DNA of 64,000 nt from Campylobacter portucalensis (lineage in GTDB: Bacteria > Campylobacterota > Campylobacteria > Campylobacterales > Campylobacteraceae), in NCBI RefSeq assembly GCF_009690845.1, contig NZ_VWSJ01000001.1, positions 62,001 to 126,000 of the forward strand, in the 5' to 3' direction. The translations under genes were made by a program, and so were the position numbers. Every line of letters begins with the position of its first letter. Position 1 is the stretch's first letter. Positions 36,454 to 45,460 of the stretch are shown one piece after another. Under the pieces are notes generated by a model that saw only the letters and a program-made list of their open reading frames with translations, did no database searches and was not told the origin of the DNA.

Positions 36454-36489
36454 TGTGATTTTATAAATTTAAAAACTTATAAAATCACA
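36454..36489. repeat. 13-bp perfect inverted repeat upstream of trxB
   Basis: TGTGATTTTATAA (36454-36466) is exactly complementary to 36477-36489 across a 10-base spacer. It sits between the trxA terminator and the trxB start, so it could be an operator, an attenuator element or an mRNA stabiliser. Nothing decides among these from sequence. Confidence 0.5.
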
Positions 36490-36514
36490 AAAAGGAGGTT
36501 AAACCTCCTTTTTT
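36489..36514 (-). terminator. Rho-independent terminator of trxA
   Basis: GGAGG and CCTCC pair around a short TTTAA loop, flanked by A and T runs on both sides, overlapping the trxA stop codon. On the minus strand the stem is followed by TTTTTG. Readthrough would be needed for trxA-trxB co-transcription. Confidence 0.75.
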
Positions 36515-36827
36515 ATAAAAGTGAATTAATTTTATCTGCAATAGCTTGTTTTGATTGAGCACCAATAAGCTGATCTTTAACTTCACCATCTTTAAAAAAT
36601 AGAAGCGTTGGAATACTTCTAACTCCAAACTGAGTCGCCAAATCTTGCTCTTCATCTGTATTTACTTTGCAAATTTTAGCTTTGCCATCAAATTCCTCAG
36701 CCAACTCTTCAATAACTGGTGCAAGCATTCTGCAAGGTCCGCACCAAGGTGCCCAAAAATCAACTAAGCTAACGCCTTCCTTTGCTACATCAAAATTTTC
36801 AGACGTAAGATCTAAATATTTTGCCAT
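36513..36827 (-). CDS. trxA: Thioredoxin 1
   Basis: A 104-residue thioredoxin with the active site WCGPC (28-32), the cis-proline loop SIPTLLFF and normal length. The ATG at 36827 follows a TTAGGAG ribosome site; an upstream in-frame start at 36887 would add 20 residues foreign to the family. It supplies reducing power to proteins such as Bcp and is reduced by TrxB, encoded next. Confidence 0.95.
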   Translation of the reverse strand: MAKYLDLTSENFDVAKEGVSLVDFWAPWCGPCRMLAPVIEELAEEFDGKAKICKVNTDEEQDLATQFGVRSIPTLLFFKDGEVKDQLIGAQSKQAIADKINSLL

Positions 36828-36855
36828 TTTTTCTCCTAAATAATAAATTTTCTTA

Positions 36856-36861
36856 ATTCTA
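36856..36861 (-). promoter_or_regulatory. Possible -10 element for trxA
   Basis: TAGAAT on the minus strand is 28 bp upstream of the trxA ATG in the short gap after yraN. Weak by itself; placed by distance and similarity to TATAAT. Confidence 0.35.
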
Positions 36862-36894
36862 CATTGTTTTTGTAAATTTATAATCAATCAAATT

Positions 36895-37233
36895 TTAAAT
36901 TGTAATATTTTCTATAAATTTAATCTCATTTTTTTGTACCAATAAAGCGTCTATTTGATAGTTTAAATCAAATTTGCTTTTCATCAAGTAAAAATCTATA
37001 GTTTTTAAAATTTTATCCATTTTAATAGGCGTTATGCGATAAATACTATCATACTCTCCACTAGTTGCTTTGACTTCAACAAAATGCAAAACACTATTTT
37101 TTTTAGCAATAATATCTATCTCTCCAAATTTACTCTTAAAATTTCTATCAATTATCTCAAAATTTAAATTCCGAAGATAATTTACTGCCTTATCTTCGCT
37201 TTTAAAACCAAAAATATACTCTTTTAAGCCCAA
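36895..37233 (-). CDS. YraN family (UPF0102) nuclease-fold protein
   Basis: A 112-residue protein with the PD-(D/E)xK-like core of the YraN family: GFKSEDKAVNYL, then FGEIDIIAKKNSVLHFVEVKA, containing the E-ID-x(n)-EVK residues. Function is not established, though the fold is that of endonucleases/Holliday-junction-like enzymes. It begins 2 bp after hom, the arrangement I recall from C. jejuni. Confidence 0.88.
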   Translation of the reverse strand: MGLKEYIFGFKSEDKAVNYLRNLNFEIIDRNFKSKFGEIDIIAKKNSVLHFVEVKATSGEYDSIYRITPIKMDKILKTIDFYLMKSKFDLNYQIDALLVQKNEIKFIENITI

Positions 37234-37235
37234 AT

Positions 37236-38495
37236 TTAACTCTCTATCCTTATCATAAATGGTCTATTTAATACAAATTTCATATTTTCTAAAATTTCAA
37301 TAACTTTTTTAATATCAGCCTCTAAACTCGTATGAGTTGTAAAAAATAGAGTTGTGTATTTTTCGTCCTTTAGGCGTGGTTTTTGCAAAAAACTGTCAAT
37401 TGAAATTCTATTTTCACTCATAACATTTGCAATTGTAGCTAAAACTCCTTTTTTATCTTCAACTCTTACTCTTAAATAATATTTTGTTTTTATATCATTT
37501 TGAGATAAGAGTTTTACATTTTGTAAAGTTGTATTATAGCCTAGCATCGGGCTTTTATTTCCTTTAGCGATATCGATTAAATCAGCCACTACTGCACTAG
37601 CTGTTGCATCTCCACCAGCACCAGGACCATAATACATACTATGTTTCAAAGCATCTCCATACACGCTAACGGCATTCATAACCCCATCAACTTTAGCTAA
37701 AATATTATCTTTATTTATAAAAGCAGGATGAACTCTAAGCTCTACCTTTTTATCTTCTATTTTTGAAATAGCCAAAAGCTTAATTACATATTCAAATTCA
37801 TTAGCAAAAAATATATCTTCACTCGAAATTTTTCTAATGCCTTTTACTAAAATATCTTCAGGATCTCCATGAACAGAATACGCTATACTACTTAAAATCA
37901 ACAACTTATGAGCCGCATCAAATCCATCCACATCAAAACTAGGATCTGATTCTGCATAACCTAAATTTTGAGCTTTCGTTAAAGCCTCATCAAAATTTAC
38001 ACCATTTTGCATCATATTTGTCAATATATAGTTGCTTGTGCCATTTAAAATTCCAACTATTTTTTCTATTTTATTTGCACTAAGCCCTTCTTTTAAAGCC
38101 TTTATGATCGGAATTCCTCCTGCTACACTTGCCTCAAAACCAAAAGGAGTATTTTTTGCTAAATTTTGTAAAGCATATCTATGATAAGCTAACATCGCCT
38201 TATTTGCAGTAACTACTGGCTTTTCTTGTTTTAAAATTTCACTCACGATTTTATAAGGCCTATCAACTCCTCCCATTAATTCAACATAAGCATCGATATC
38301 ATCTCTTTTTAAAATAGAATTTATATCATCGCTAAGCTCTATATCAACATCTCTTTTTTTAGACAAATCTCGTACAAATCCAATAACAGGATTTATCTCA
38401 ACACCAGATCTAGCCTTTATAAGCTCTTTATTTTTTTTTAAAATTTTAACTACAGAGCTACCAACGGTTCCTACCCCTAAAATTGCGACATTCAT
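37236..38495 (-). CDS. hom: Homoserine dehydrogenase
   Basis: The 419-residue NAD(P)-dependent enzyme reduces aspartate semialdehyde to homoserine for threonine and methionine. It shows AILGVGTVGSSVVKIL, a catalytic region GILNGTSNYILTNMM and AQNLGYAESDPSFDVDGFDA, plus a C-terminal ACT domain (about 345-419) for feedback control. Start overlaps the upstream aminotransferase stop by 4 bp. Confidence 0.95.
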   Translation of the reverse strand: MNVAILGVGTVGSSVVKILKKNKELIKARSGVEINPVIGFVRDLSKKRDVDIELSDDINSILKRDDIDAYVELMGGVDRPYKIVSEILKQEKPVVTANKAMLAYHRYALQNLAKNTPFGFEASVAGGIPIIKALKEGLSANKIEKIVGILNGTSNYILTNMMQNGVNFDEALTKAQNLGYAESDPSFDVDGFDAAHKLLILSSIAYSVHGDPEDILVKGIRKISSEDIFFANEFEYVIKLLAISKIEDKKVELRVHPAFINKDNILAKVDGVMNAVSVYGDALKHSMYYGPGAGGDATASAVVADLIDIAKGNKSPMLGYNTTLQNVKLLSQNDIKTKYYLRVRVEDKKGVLATIANVMSENRISIDSFLQKPRLKDEKYTTLFFTTHTSLEADIKKVIEILENMKFVLNRPFMIRIES

Positions 38496-39700
38496 TTTAA
38501 ATCTTTTAAATAAATTTTTATATTTCTAGCGGCTTGCCTGATGCGATTTTCATTTTCTATCAAAGCTATTCTTACATACTCATTTCCAGCCGTACCAAAA
38601 CCACTTCCAGGACTTACTGCTACATTAGCTTTTTTTAAAAGCTCCTTACTAAATTCTAAACTTCCCATATCTTTTGCAAATTCAGGAATTTTTGCCCATA
38701 CAAACATCGATGCAGCAGGGCTTTGTATTTGCCATCCTGCATTACAAAAAGATTCAACCAAAACATCTCGCCTTTTTTTATACTTTTGTATATTTTCTAA
38801 AACGCAATTTTGATCTCCTTCAAGTGCAATCGTTGCAGCAACTTGAATGGGTGTAAACATACCATAATCAAACCAAGATTTAATCTTCTTTAAAGCTGTA
38901 ATTAATTTTTTATTGCCACACATAAATCCTACTCGCCAACCTGCCATATTGTATGTTTTTGATAAAGTATATAACTCAACAGCCACATCTTTTGCATCTT
39001 TAATTTGAAAAATAGATGGCGTTTTATAACTATCAAAAGCAAGCTCAGCATATGCTATATCGCTAATAATATAAAATCTCTTCTCTTTTGCAATTTTTAC
39101 TAATTTTTCATAAAAACTTAAATTTACAACGGCTGTTGTTGGATTATGAGGGAAATTTACTACTATATATTTTGGCTTTGGAATACTCTCTTCATATGCT
39201 GTTTCTAAATCCCTAAAAAACGCCTCTTCGTCCAAAAAAAGGTCATCGCCATATTTTAATGGCATTTTTACAACATTTCCGCCTGCTATTATAAAAGCTT
39301 GCGTATGGATAGGATAAGCAGGATCTGGCACAATAGCAACATCACCTGGGTTAATGATAGCAGTTGTTAAATGAACAAAACCCTCTTTGCTTCCCATTGT
39401 AGCAACTATTTCACTCTCAGGATCGATATCTACATTATATTTATTTTTATACCAATTAGCACATGCAACTCTTAATTTATAAATTCCTTGAGAAACTGAA
39501 TAGCCATGAGTTTTGTCTTTATTTGCACTCTCACAAAGTTTATCAATAATATGCTGAGGAGTCTTTCCGTCTGGATTTCCCATTGAAAAATCAATAATAT
39601 CTTGCCCATTTCTTCTAGCCTCCATTTTTATAGCATTCACTTCTGCAAAAACATAGTTTGGAAGTCTTTCTATTTTATTAAAGCGAATTTCATCAAACAT
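38492..39700 (-). CDS. Class I/II aminotransferase, LL-DAP/AlaC type
   Basis: A 402-residue fold-I PLP enzyme: IDFSMGNPDGKTPQHI, VNFPHNPTTAVV, the PLP lysine segment LSKTYNMAGWRVGF and a final arginine-containing YVRIALIEN. Relatives include AlaC and succinyl-/LL-diaminopimelate aminotransferases. Its coupling to hom (4 bp overlap) suggests aspartate-family metabolism, but the donor and acceptor are not certain. Confidence 0.85.
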   Translation of the reverse strand: MFDEIRFNKIERLPNYVFAEVNAIKMEARRNGQDIIDFSMGNPDGKTPQHIIDKLCESANKDKTHGYSVSQGIYKLRVACANWYKNKYNVDIDPESEIVATMGSKEGFVHLTTAIINPGDVAIVPDPAYPIHTQAFIIAGGNVVKMPLKYGDDLFLDEEAFFRDLETAYEESIPKPKYIVVNFPHNPTTAVVNLSFYEKLVKIAKEKRFYIISDIAYAELAFDSYKTPSIFQIKDAKDVAVELYTLSKTYNMAGWRVGFMCGNKKLITALKKIKSWFDYGMFTPIQVAATIALEGDQNCVLENIQKYKKRRDVLVESFCNAGWQIQSPAASMFVWAKIPEFAKDMGSLEFSKELLKKANVAVSPGSGFGTAGNEYVRIALIENENRIRQAARNIKIYLKDLK

Positions 39701-39709
39701 AATCTATCC

Positions 39710-40381
39710 TTATTTTATATTAAATTTAAGCCCTTTTGAAATTTTTTCCATACTTATATCATCACCAACCAAAATATAATGTGTATTTTCTAAAATATCT
39801 AAATTTAAACTAACGTGCCGAGTTTTTATAATTTTTTCATCTATTAAATTTAAATTTCTATCAAAAAACTGAATGCTAGGATGCCAAATATCATCATTTT
39901 GAGCTAAAATTTCAATACTTTTTATGTTGCTAACATTAATAAAATATGGTTTTATCGGTTTTTTATAGCTACTATCAAAAATTTCAGTTTCTATGCTGGC
40001 ATTTGTCATATCAATACTATATTCATAAGCTTGATTGGTTTTTTTTACACCAGTTACTATAACCCCATCTTTTTGTAAATTTCTTTTAATGTCTCTTGGG
40101 TGCGGAAGTTTTGTAGAATAAACTATAACTGAATATGAAGAATTTGATGAGTTTTTAAAATTTAAGTCATAAAAATCATTAAATCCCAACTTTTCCAATA
40201 AATTTGAAATCGTTTTTATAAGTAAAGTTCCTGTAGAATTTGAGTTGAATTTTAAAACTATAGGAGTTTTTTTATCAAAAACAGTTATAAAATCTTCGCT
40301 TTTTTCTATCTCTTTAATATCGCTTTCATTAGCTATTAAAAAAATGGATAAAAAAACTATCCAAAATGCCTTTTTTACCAC
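39710..40381 (-). CDS. Exported protein of unknown function
   Basis: A 223-residue protein with an N-terminal signal peptide (about 1-17). The body is mainly beta-predicted, Asn/Lys-rich and has no cysteine or catalytic motif I can identify; short stretches near the N-terminus (TPIVLKFNSNSTGTLLI) recall AMIN-type periplasmic domains, but weakly. It overlaps the stop of the RodZ-like membrane protein gene by 7 bp and is probably translated with it. A similar pair occurs at this position in C. jejuni as I recall. Confidence 0.7.
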   Translation of the reverse strand: MVKKAFWIVFLSIFLIANESDIKEIEKSEDFITVFDKKTPIVLKFNSNSTGTLLIKTISNLLEKLGFNDFYDLNFKNSSNSSYSVIVYSTKLPHPRDIKRNLQKDGVIVTGVKKTNQAYEYSIDMTNASIETEIFDSSYKKPIKPYFINVSNIKSIEILAQNDDIWHPSIQFFDRNLNLIDEKIIKTRHVSLNLDILENTHYILVGDDISMEKISKGLKFNIK

Positions 40382-41298
40382 GCTTTTCCTTTATTTAGTT
40401 TTAAAAAATCATCATAACTAATATCCAAAATTTTTCCATCTTTAATATGAAATCTATGAGGATTTTTATCTTTAAAATTTTTAGTTTCTCCATTTTGCTG
40501 AATTTCAAAATAACCATGTCCTGTTAAAATGAGTTGGTCTTTTGATAAATCTAATTCAAATTTATCAGATGTATTTTTGCTATATTTTTTACCTGTTTTT
40601 AAATCTATAACGCCTATCCAAATTTTATCATTCGCTTTTATAAAAGCACTTTTTTCATCATCTGAGCTATTTTCTACAACTTCCTCTTTTTTATTGTTTG
40701 AATTTTCAAGGAGTGCTGTTTTTTCAAGTGCGTTTAAATTTTTTGTTTGATTTTCTTCTATATCTTGAAAATCTTTTTCTGTAATCTCTTTGCTATCGTT
40801 GTTTTCAACGATTGGGGCTATTTTTATACCAACATTTTCTAGTTTAATTTCAGCTTGTTCTATGGCGGTTGAATTTGTTGAGTAAATTTGCACAGTTTTG
40901 TTTTCATCATTTAAAATATTAATCATTTTATATAATTCAAATTTTATTAAAACCCATATAATGACCCCTAAAAATATTAACCAAAAAAATATCAAGGGAA
41001 CTTTACTTTTGTTTGTAATTTTTAGCTCTTCTTTTATGCTATTTGGAAAAAAATTTTTATGATTACTACCGATATCTACGATAGCGTGAGCATTATATTC
41101 ATCAAGCCAAAAACTTAAATCCAATCCATACTCTCTTTCTATGATTTTAATAAAAGCTTTGACGTTTTTTCCATATAAAGCCTCAAAATCTTTTTTAATA
41201 ATCAAATCAATATAATCACTATCAATGTAAGTTTTTTTAGAAATTTCAACTACACCTATTTCTTCTAACGCTTTTAGCGGATTTTTTATATCACTCAT
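40375..41298 (-). CDS. RodZ-like single-span membrane protein
   Basis: A 307-residue bitopic protein: cytosolic N-terminal helical part (about 1-95, possibly a helix-turn-helix), one membrane helix (about 98-118, IFFWLIFLGVIIWVLIKF), a Glu/Asn-rich linker (about 150-215) and a C-terminal beta domain (WIGVIDLKTGKKYSKN to the end) resembling the DUF4115 domain of RodZ. RodZ anchors MreB, which is encoded at 19.2 kb, so a morphogenesis role is plausible. The N-terminal region has diverged, hence moderate confidence. Confidence 0.6.
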   Translation of the reverse strand: MSDIKNPLKALEEIGVVEISKKTYIDSDYIDLIIKKDFEALYGKNVKAFIKIIEREYGLDLSFWLDEYNAHAIVDIGSNHKNFFPNSIKEELKITNKSKVPLIFFWLIFLGVIIWVLIKFELYKMINILNDENKTVQIYSTNSTAIEQAEIKLENVGIKIAPIVENNDSKEITEKDFQDIEENQTKNLNALEKTALLENSNNKKEEVVENSSDDEKSAFIKANDKIWIGVIDLKTGKKYSKNTSDKFELDLSKDQLILTGHGYFEIQQNGETKNFKDKNPHRFHIKDGKILDISYDDFLKLNKGKAW

Positions 41299-41971
41299 CT
41301 AACATCCTATCACAAATTATTGCAAATGCTGCACTAACATTTAAACTATCCCAATTATTTTTCATTTTTATAGTTAAAAGCTTATCGCACTTTTCAAGGG
41401 CTTTTTTAGGCATTCCAGAACCTTCACTACCCATTATAAGGGCTTTTTTGTTGCCAAATTTAGCAGATTTTATATCTACGCCTTTTAAACTCGTGCCATA
41501 AATTTCAAAACCACTTTGTTTTAACTCATTTAATAAAGCAAGTCCATCACTATATAAAGCAACTTTCATATCAAACATCGCCCCGCTACTTGCTCTTAAT
41601 ACACCCTCAATAGCCAAACTTTTACTCACAACTACGATACCGCCAACACCTAAAGCATAAGCGGTTCTAATAATAGCACCGATATTTCCAACATCGCTTA
41701 AACCATACAAAATTACTAAAGATTTTTCATTTTTTAAAGTTTTAAAATCTGCAAATTCGAATGGTAAAATTTCAGCTAAAAATCCTTGATGATTTCCGCC
41801 TTTTGCTAATGCTTGAGCCTTTTTAAAATCAAGCCGAATTACCTCAACACCAGTTTTTAAAATTTCTTTAAAAAGTGGCTTTTCACACTCTTTGGCTAAA
41901 TAAATTTTTATAAATTTATCCCTATGTTTTTTTAGCAAATATAAAAATAACTGTTTTCCATATATAATCAT
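41291..41971 (-). CDS. SpoU-family RNA 2'-O-methyltransferase (RlmB-like)
   Basis: A 226-residue SPOUT methyltransferase: an N-terminal substrate domain starting MIIYGKQLFLYLL and the knotted SAM domain with SDVGNIGAIIRTAYALG, ALIMGSEGSGMPK and a final SLNVSAAFAIICD. The family modifies 2'-hydroxyls of rRNA or tRNA; RlmB (23S G2251) is likely by domain layout. It overlaps the RodZ-like gene by 8 bp. Confidence 0.87.
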   Translation of the reverse strand: MIIYGKQLFLYLLKKHRDKFIKIYLAKECEKPLFKEILKTGVEVIRLDFKKAQALAKGGNHQGFLAEILPFEFADFKTLKNEKSLVILYGLSDVGNIGAIIRTAYALGVGGIVVVSKSLAIEGVLRASSGAMFDMKVALYSDGLALLNELKQSGFEIYGTSLKGVDIKSAKFGNKKALIMGSEGSGMPKKALEKCDKLLTIKMKNNWDSLNVSAAFAIICDRMLDE

Positions 41972-42006
41972 CTTGTAATGATAGCAAAAAACGGTTAAAA
42001 TTTAAC

Positions 42007-42819
42007 TTACTTTAGAAGATTTTTATAAATATTTTTTGATTTTTCGCCTGTTATTTTGGCAATAAGTTTGGACTTTTGTTTTATTGATAAGTCTAAATTT
42101 AAAATATCATCAATTGTAATTTTTTCAAAACCAGAAGTCTTTGAAGCAGAAATCACAACCACCCATTCGCCAGATAAATTTGATTTTTTTAAAATTTCAA
42201 GCACATTAGAAACACTACCAAAAAATTTAGTCTCAAATTTCTTAGTAGCCTCTTTGATTAAAAAAATATCTCTATTTTGATCAAATTTAGAAATATCTTC
42301 CACTAAATTTAAAACCCTTTTTGGAGATTCGTAAATAATAACAGGATATGGCGAATTTATGGCATTTTGTATAGATATTTTTCTATCTTCACCCTTATTT
42401 GGCAAAAAACCTAAAAATGTAAATTCTTTCTGTACTAATCCACTAGCAGCGGCAGCCAAAAGCAGAGCATTAGAGCCACTTAAAAATTCATAATCAATGC
42501 AATTTCTTTGTGCAAATTTAACTAAAAACACCCCAGGATCACTAATGCAAGGCATCCCAGCATCGCTTACATAAATACAAGTTTTCTTAAAAATTTCAAT
42601 ATCTAAATTTTTAATAAAATCATCTTCATTATGAGAATGCAAACTAAGAAATAAAATATCTTTTAAATTTAAATTATAACGCTCCTTAAGGAGTAAAACT
42701 AATTTTTTAGTAACTCTAGTATCCTCGCAAATTAAAACCTCGCACTCTTTTAAAATGTCCAAAAAATGCAAGGACACATCGCTTAAATTTCCTATTGGAG
42801 TAGGAGCAAAATATAGCAA
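42007..42819 (-). CDS. rsmI: 16S rRNA 2'-O-ribose methyltransferase RsmI
   Basis: A 270-residue tetrapyrrole-methylase-fold enzyme: PTPIGNLSDVSLHFLDIL, ICEDTRVTKKLV, the SAM loop YVSDAGMPCISDPG and YESPKRVLNLVEDI. It methylates C1402 of 16S rRNA. Length fits. It directly follows rpmE (0 bp gap). Confidence 0.93.
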   Translation of the reverse strand: MLYFAPTPIGNLSDVSLHFLDILKECEVLICEDTRVTKKLVLLLKERYNLNLKDILFLSLHSHNEDDFIKNLDIEIFKKTCIYVSDAGMPCISDPGVFLVKFAQRNCIDYEFLSGSNALLLAAAASGLVQKEFTFLGFLPNKGEDRKISIQNAINSPYPVIIYESPKRVLNLVEDISKFDQNRDIFLIKEATKKFETKFFGSVSNVLEILKKSNLSGEWVVVISASKTSGFEKITIDDILNLDLSIKQKSKLIAKITGEKSKNIYKNLLK

Positions 42820-43020
42820 CTATTTCATACCATATTTTTTCTTAAATTTTTCAACCCTGCCAGCAGAATCTACAATTTTTTCACTACCTGTAAAAAATGG
42901 ATGACAACTTGAACAAATATCTACTCTTATTTCATTTTTATTTGATTTTGTTTCAAAAACATTACCACAAGCACAAGTTACACTACAAGTAACATATTCT
43001 GGATGAATCTCTTTTTTCAT
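42820..43020 (-). CDS. rpmE: 50S ribosomal protein L31 (zinc-binding form)
   Basis: A 66-residue protein with the four zinc cysteines of the C+ form (Cys16 and Cys18 in CACGN, Cys36 and Cys39 in CSSC) and the typical start [10 protein letters not shown] and ending FKKKYGMK. Because it holds zinc, it is the form used when zinc is available; no zinc-free paralogue is in the window. Confidence 0.96.
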   Translation of the reverse strand: MKKEIHPEYVTCSVTCACGNVFETKSNKNEIRVDICSSCHPFFTGSEKIVDSAGRVEKFKKKYGMK

Positions 43021-43092
43021 AACATTTCCTTTTAATTAGTGATTATTTTAAGTAAGGCGTGATTATACTATTTTTTTTCTTAAAAATCAAAT

Positions 43093-43749
43093 TTACAACA
43101 AAACCTTTGAAGCTACACTTAAAATTGCTGTATTTGAGCGAAGAATATATGGCAAATTTAAAGCATATTTTTTTCTAAATTTCTGCTTTTCTCTATCGCT
43201 AAATCCCCCTTCAGGACCTATAAAAAATATCTCATCAAAAGCTGGTTTTTTAAATTTTTCTCCATCAAAATCTATCAAAGCTACATTGTTATATTTAGAA
43301 ATAAATTGATCAATATCATTAAAAATTTCTGTCTCCATTACGGAATTTCTACCGCATTGTTGTGAAGATGAAATTAAAATTCTCTCCATTCTATCAGTAT
43401 CAAATTTAAAATTTCTTTGCGAAAAATCACTATAAACTAAAATCAATTTTCCAACGCCCATTTCATTTAAATATGGAAGTGTTTTTTCTATAACATTTGG
43501 ATCAACAACAGCCCAAGCAAGAGTTAAAAAATGATCTATTTTTTCTACACTATGCTTAAAAACTAGCTCTAAAAATGCTTTTTTTCTATCAATTTTTTTG
43601 ATTTCATATATATAATTATAACCATCTTTTAAATTTCTTACATCAATCCTATCGCCTAAATTTAAACGCCTAGCCTTTAAATGTTTAAATTGACTTTCAT
43701 TAACTCCTATAATCTCATCGCCACTAAATTTCGAATACAAAAACACCAT
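43093..43749 (-). CDS. rsmE: 16S rRNA m3U1498 methyltransferase RsmE
   Basis: A 218-residue SPOUT enzyme with an N-terminal PUA-like domain (about 1-70) and SAM domain ending with FIGPEGGFSDREKQ and the signature LRSNTAILSVASKV. It methylates U1498 of 16S rRNA. It abuts the membrane protein gene (0 bp) and lies 72 bp upstream of rpmE. Confidence 0.92.
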   Translation of the reverse strand: MVFLYSKFSGDEIIGVNESQFKHLKARRLNLGDRIDVRNLKDGYNYIYEIKKIDRKKAFLELVFKHSVEKIDHFLTLAWAVVDPNVIEKTLPYLNEMGVGKLILVYSDFSQRNFKFDTDRMERILISSSQQCGRNSVMETEIFNDIDQFISKYNNVALIDFDGEKFKKPAFDEIFFIGPEGGFSDREKQKFRKKYALNLPYILRSNTAILSVASKVLL

Positions 43750-44139
43750 CTATAAAAATCCTAAACTTAAATTTATCATAAAAATAATACCTAAAAAAAT
43801 CGCCATTTTCATTTTATATTTACTAAAATTTTTTATGTAACAAGCCCTTTTAAGGCTCTTATATCCAATAGCAATTAAAGCAATTATAATAAAAGCAGAT
43901 ATCATCATTAAGATTACTTTATAATGCAAATGAAAATTCAAAATCGGTAGCATTATTATGCCAGTAAAGATTAAGCACGCCAAACAAAAGTTATAAATAG
44001 TTAAAAAAATGCGAATTCTTTTTACAAATTTTACACCACCTTTTAAACGTGTAAGTATAAAAAAAATAATAGTCAAAACTATAAAAAAATGTGCAAAAAA
44101 TTTATGAAAACTAAGAGCAAATTCAAATAATTCAACCAT
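43750..44139 (-). CDS. Four-helix integral membrane protein, unknown function
   Basis: A 129-residue, very hydrophobic protein with about four membrane spans (near 10-30, 45-68, 72-92 and 108-128) separated by short basic loops, and histidines in or near helices 1 and 2-3 (FHKFFAHFF, FHLHYK). Such histidines could bind heme, but that is speculative. It fills the gap between queD and rsmE with no spare bases, so it is surely a gene; I do not recognise the family. Confidence 0.7.
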   Translation of the reverse strand: MVELFEFALSFHKFFAHFFIVLTIIFFILTRLKGGVKFVKRIRIFLTIYNFCLACLIFTGIIMLPILNFHLHYKVILMMISAFIIIALIAIGYKSLKRACYIKNFSKYKMKMAIFLGIIFMINLSLGFL

Positions 44140-44721
44140 CTAGCACTCTTTTGGAAGATCTAGTTTTTTACTGTTTATAAGTTTATGCATTAAATTTTTA
44201 TCCATCCACTCATCCATAATATCATCGCTAAATTTAATATCGCTTAAATTTATAATTCCCATATTTTTATTATAAGCATCTTCTCTAAAGCACTGTGCAT
44301 AGCCTGTTTTTGTTTCATGCACAATAATGCTATAAAGAGTGATGTTTTTCTCGTTATTATTCATACTGCTTAATTTTAAAATTTGATCTATTAATACAAA
44401 AAAGACTCTACAAAACTGCTCTGCACTTGGATTTTGTGGTATTTCTATCCATCTTTTTGAATGTTTTTTTATATCATTTTTATACTCTTTACTATCGCCA
44501 GTAAAAATAGTAGTAGCATGGTCAAAACTATCTATTATTGTTTTGATATAAATTTTCATCAACCCAAAATCATAAACCATTCCAGCACTATCTAAAAAAT
44601 TTGAACTAATCAAAACCTCGCATCTATAAGAATGCCCATGAATACTAGTTTTGCAACGCTTTGAACTGCAAAATCTTACAATATGTGCATTTTCAAAATC
44701 AAAAATTTTTCTTATTATCAT
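44140..44721 (-). CDS. queD: 6-carboxytetrahydropterin synthase QueD
   Basis: A 193-residue member of the 6-pyruvoyl-tetrahydropterin synthase fold. Zinc histidines are visible as NAH (His13) and HGHSY (His28, His30), a nearby catalytic cysteine in KRCKTS (Cys23), FDHATTI and the acidic VHETKTGYAQC. It converts dihydroneopterin triphosphate, made by FolE, to carboxytetrahydropterin for queuosine. Longer than the ~120-residue E. coli enzyme, with extra loops. It overlaps queE by 4 bp. Confidence 0.9.
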   Translation of the reverse strand: MIIRKIFDFENAHIVRFCSSKRCKTSIHGHSYRCEVLISSNFLDSAGMVYDFGLMKIYIKTIIDSFDHATTIFTGDSKEYKNDIKKHSKRWIEIPQNPSAEQFCRVFFVLIDQILKLSSMNNNEKNITLYSIIVHETKTGYAQCFREDAYNKNMGIINLSDIKFSDDIMDEWMDKNLMHKLINSKKLDLPKEC

Positions 44722-45458
44722 ATCCCATCTTTATCGTTAAAAATTCTAATATGCAATCTATCTGAATAATTATAGCCGTTTTTTACACAAAACTCAAAAA
44801 CAAATTTAGCATTTTTTTGCAATTGCTCTTGATTTTTCCCAAGAGGCATACAAAAAACTTCCATTTTTACAGCTTTTAAAATTTCATCAATCTCATTTTT
44901 TAAAAAATTGTTTGCATCAATTACAAATTTATAAAAACTCTCTTTTGCATTTTGCTTGATTAAATTTAAAGCCTTAAAATTTAATCTTTTTTCTATTTTT
45001 TCGCCAGAATTTGATAGCTTTGGAGAGATGGCAAAAACACAATTTTTATAAATCGGAAAATTATCAAAATCAACTAAAATTGTTCCGTTGCTCTCAAAAT
45101 GCACATCATAACCACGCCCCAAAATTTCACAAATAAATTCATAAAAAATTATATTTTTATGATGGATCAATGGCTCGCCACCTGTTATAATAATAATGGG
45201 TTTAAAATTTAAATTTAATTCATCGATCTTACTTAAAAGCTCATTTTTAGATGAAATTTCCTTATGTTGAAAATGGCTTTCATAAACAGCTCTTATAGTG
45301 TCGCAACCGACTAAAATTTCGCCAGTTTTAGGGGATTTAAGTTCAGCCCCAAACCCTTTACATCTTAAAGTGCAGCCACCAAAACGAAAAAAAATAGCAT
45401 TTTTACCTGCATATTTTCCTTCACCTTGAATACTATGAAATACTTCAACTAATTTCAA
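44718..45458 (-). CDS. queE: 7-carboxy-7-deazaguanine synthase QueE
   Basis: A 246-residue radical-SAM enzyme making the deazaguanine core of queuosine from carboxytetrahydropterin. It shows SIQGEGKYAGKNAIFFRFGG, the cluster cysteines C29, C33 and C52 and IIITGGEPLIH. The cysteines are spaced C-x3-C-x18-C instead of the radical-SAM standard C-x3-C-x2-C; QueE enzymes are known for an insertion here. It lies directly between queD and moaA. Confidence 0.9.
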   Translation of the reverse strand: MKLVEVFHSIQGEGKYAGKNAIFFRFGGCTLRCKGFGAELKSPKTGEILVGCDTIRAVYESHFQHKEISSKNELLSKIDELNLNFKPIIIITGGEPLIHHKNIIFYEFICEILGRGYDVHFESNGTILVDFDNFPIYKNCVFAISPKLSNSGEKIEKRLNFKALNLIKQNAKESFYKFVIDANNFLKNEIDEILKAVKMEVFCMPLGKNQEQLQKNAKFVFEFCVKNGYNYSDRLHIRIFNDKDGI

Positions 45459-45460
45459 AT

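Noticed and set aside
36828-36887. Longer start for trxA
   Set aside because: Would add 20 residues unlike any thioredoxin and cross the promoter and ribosome-site region.
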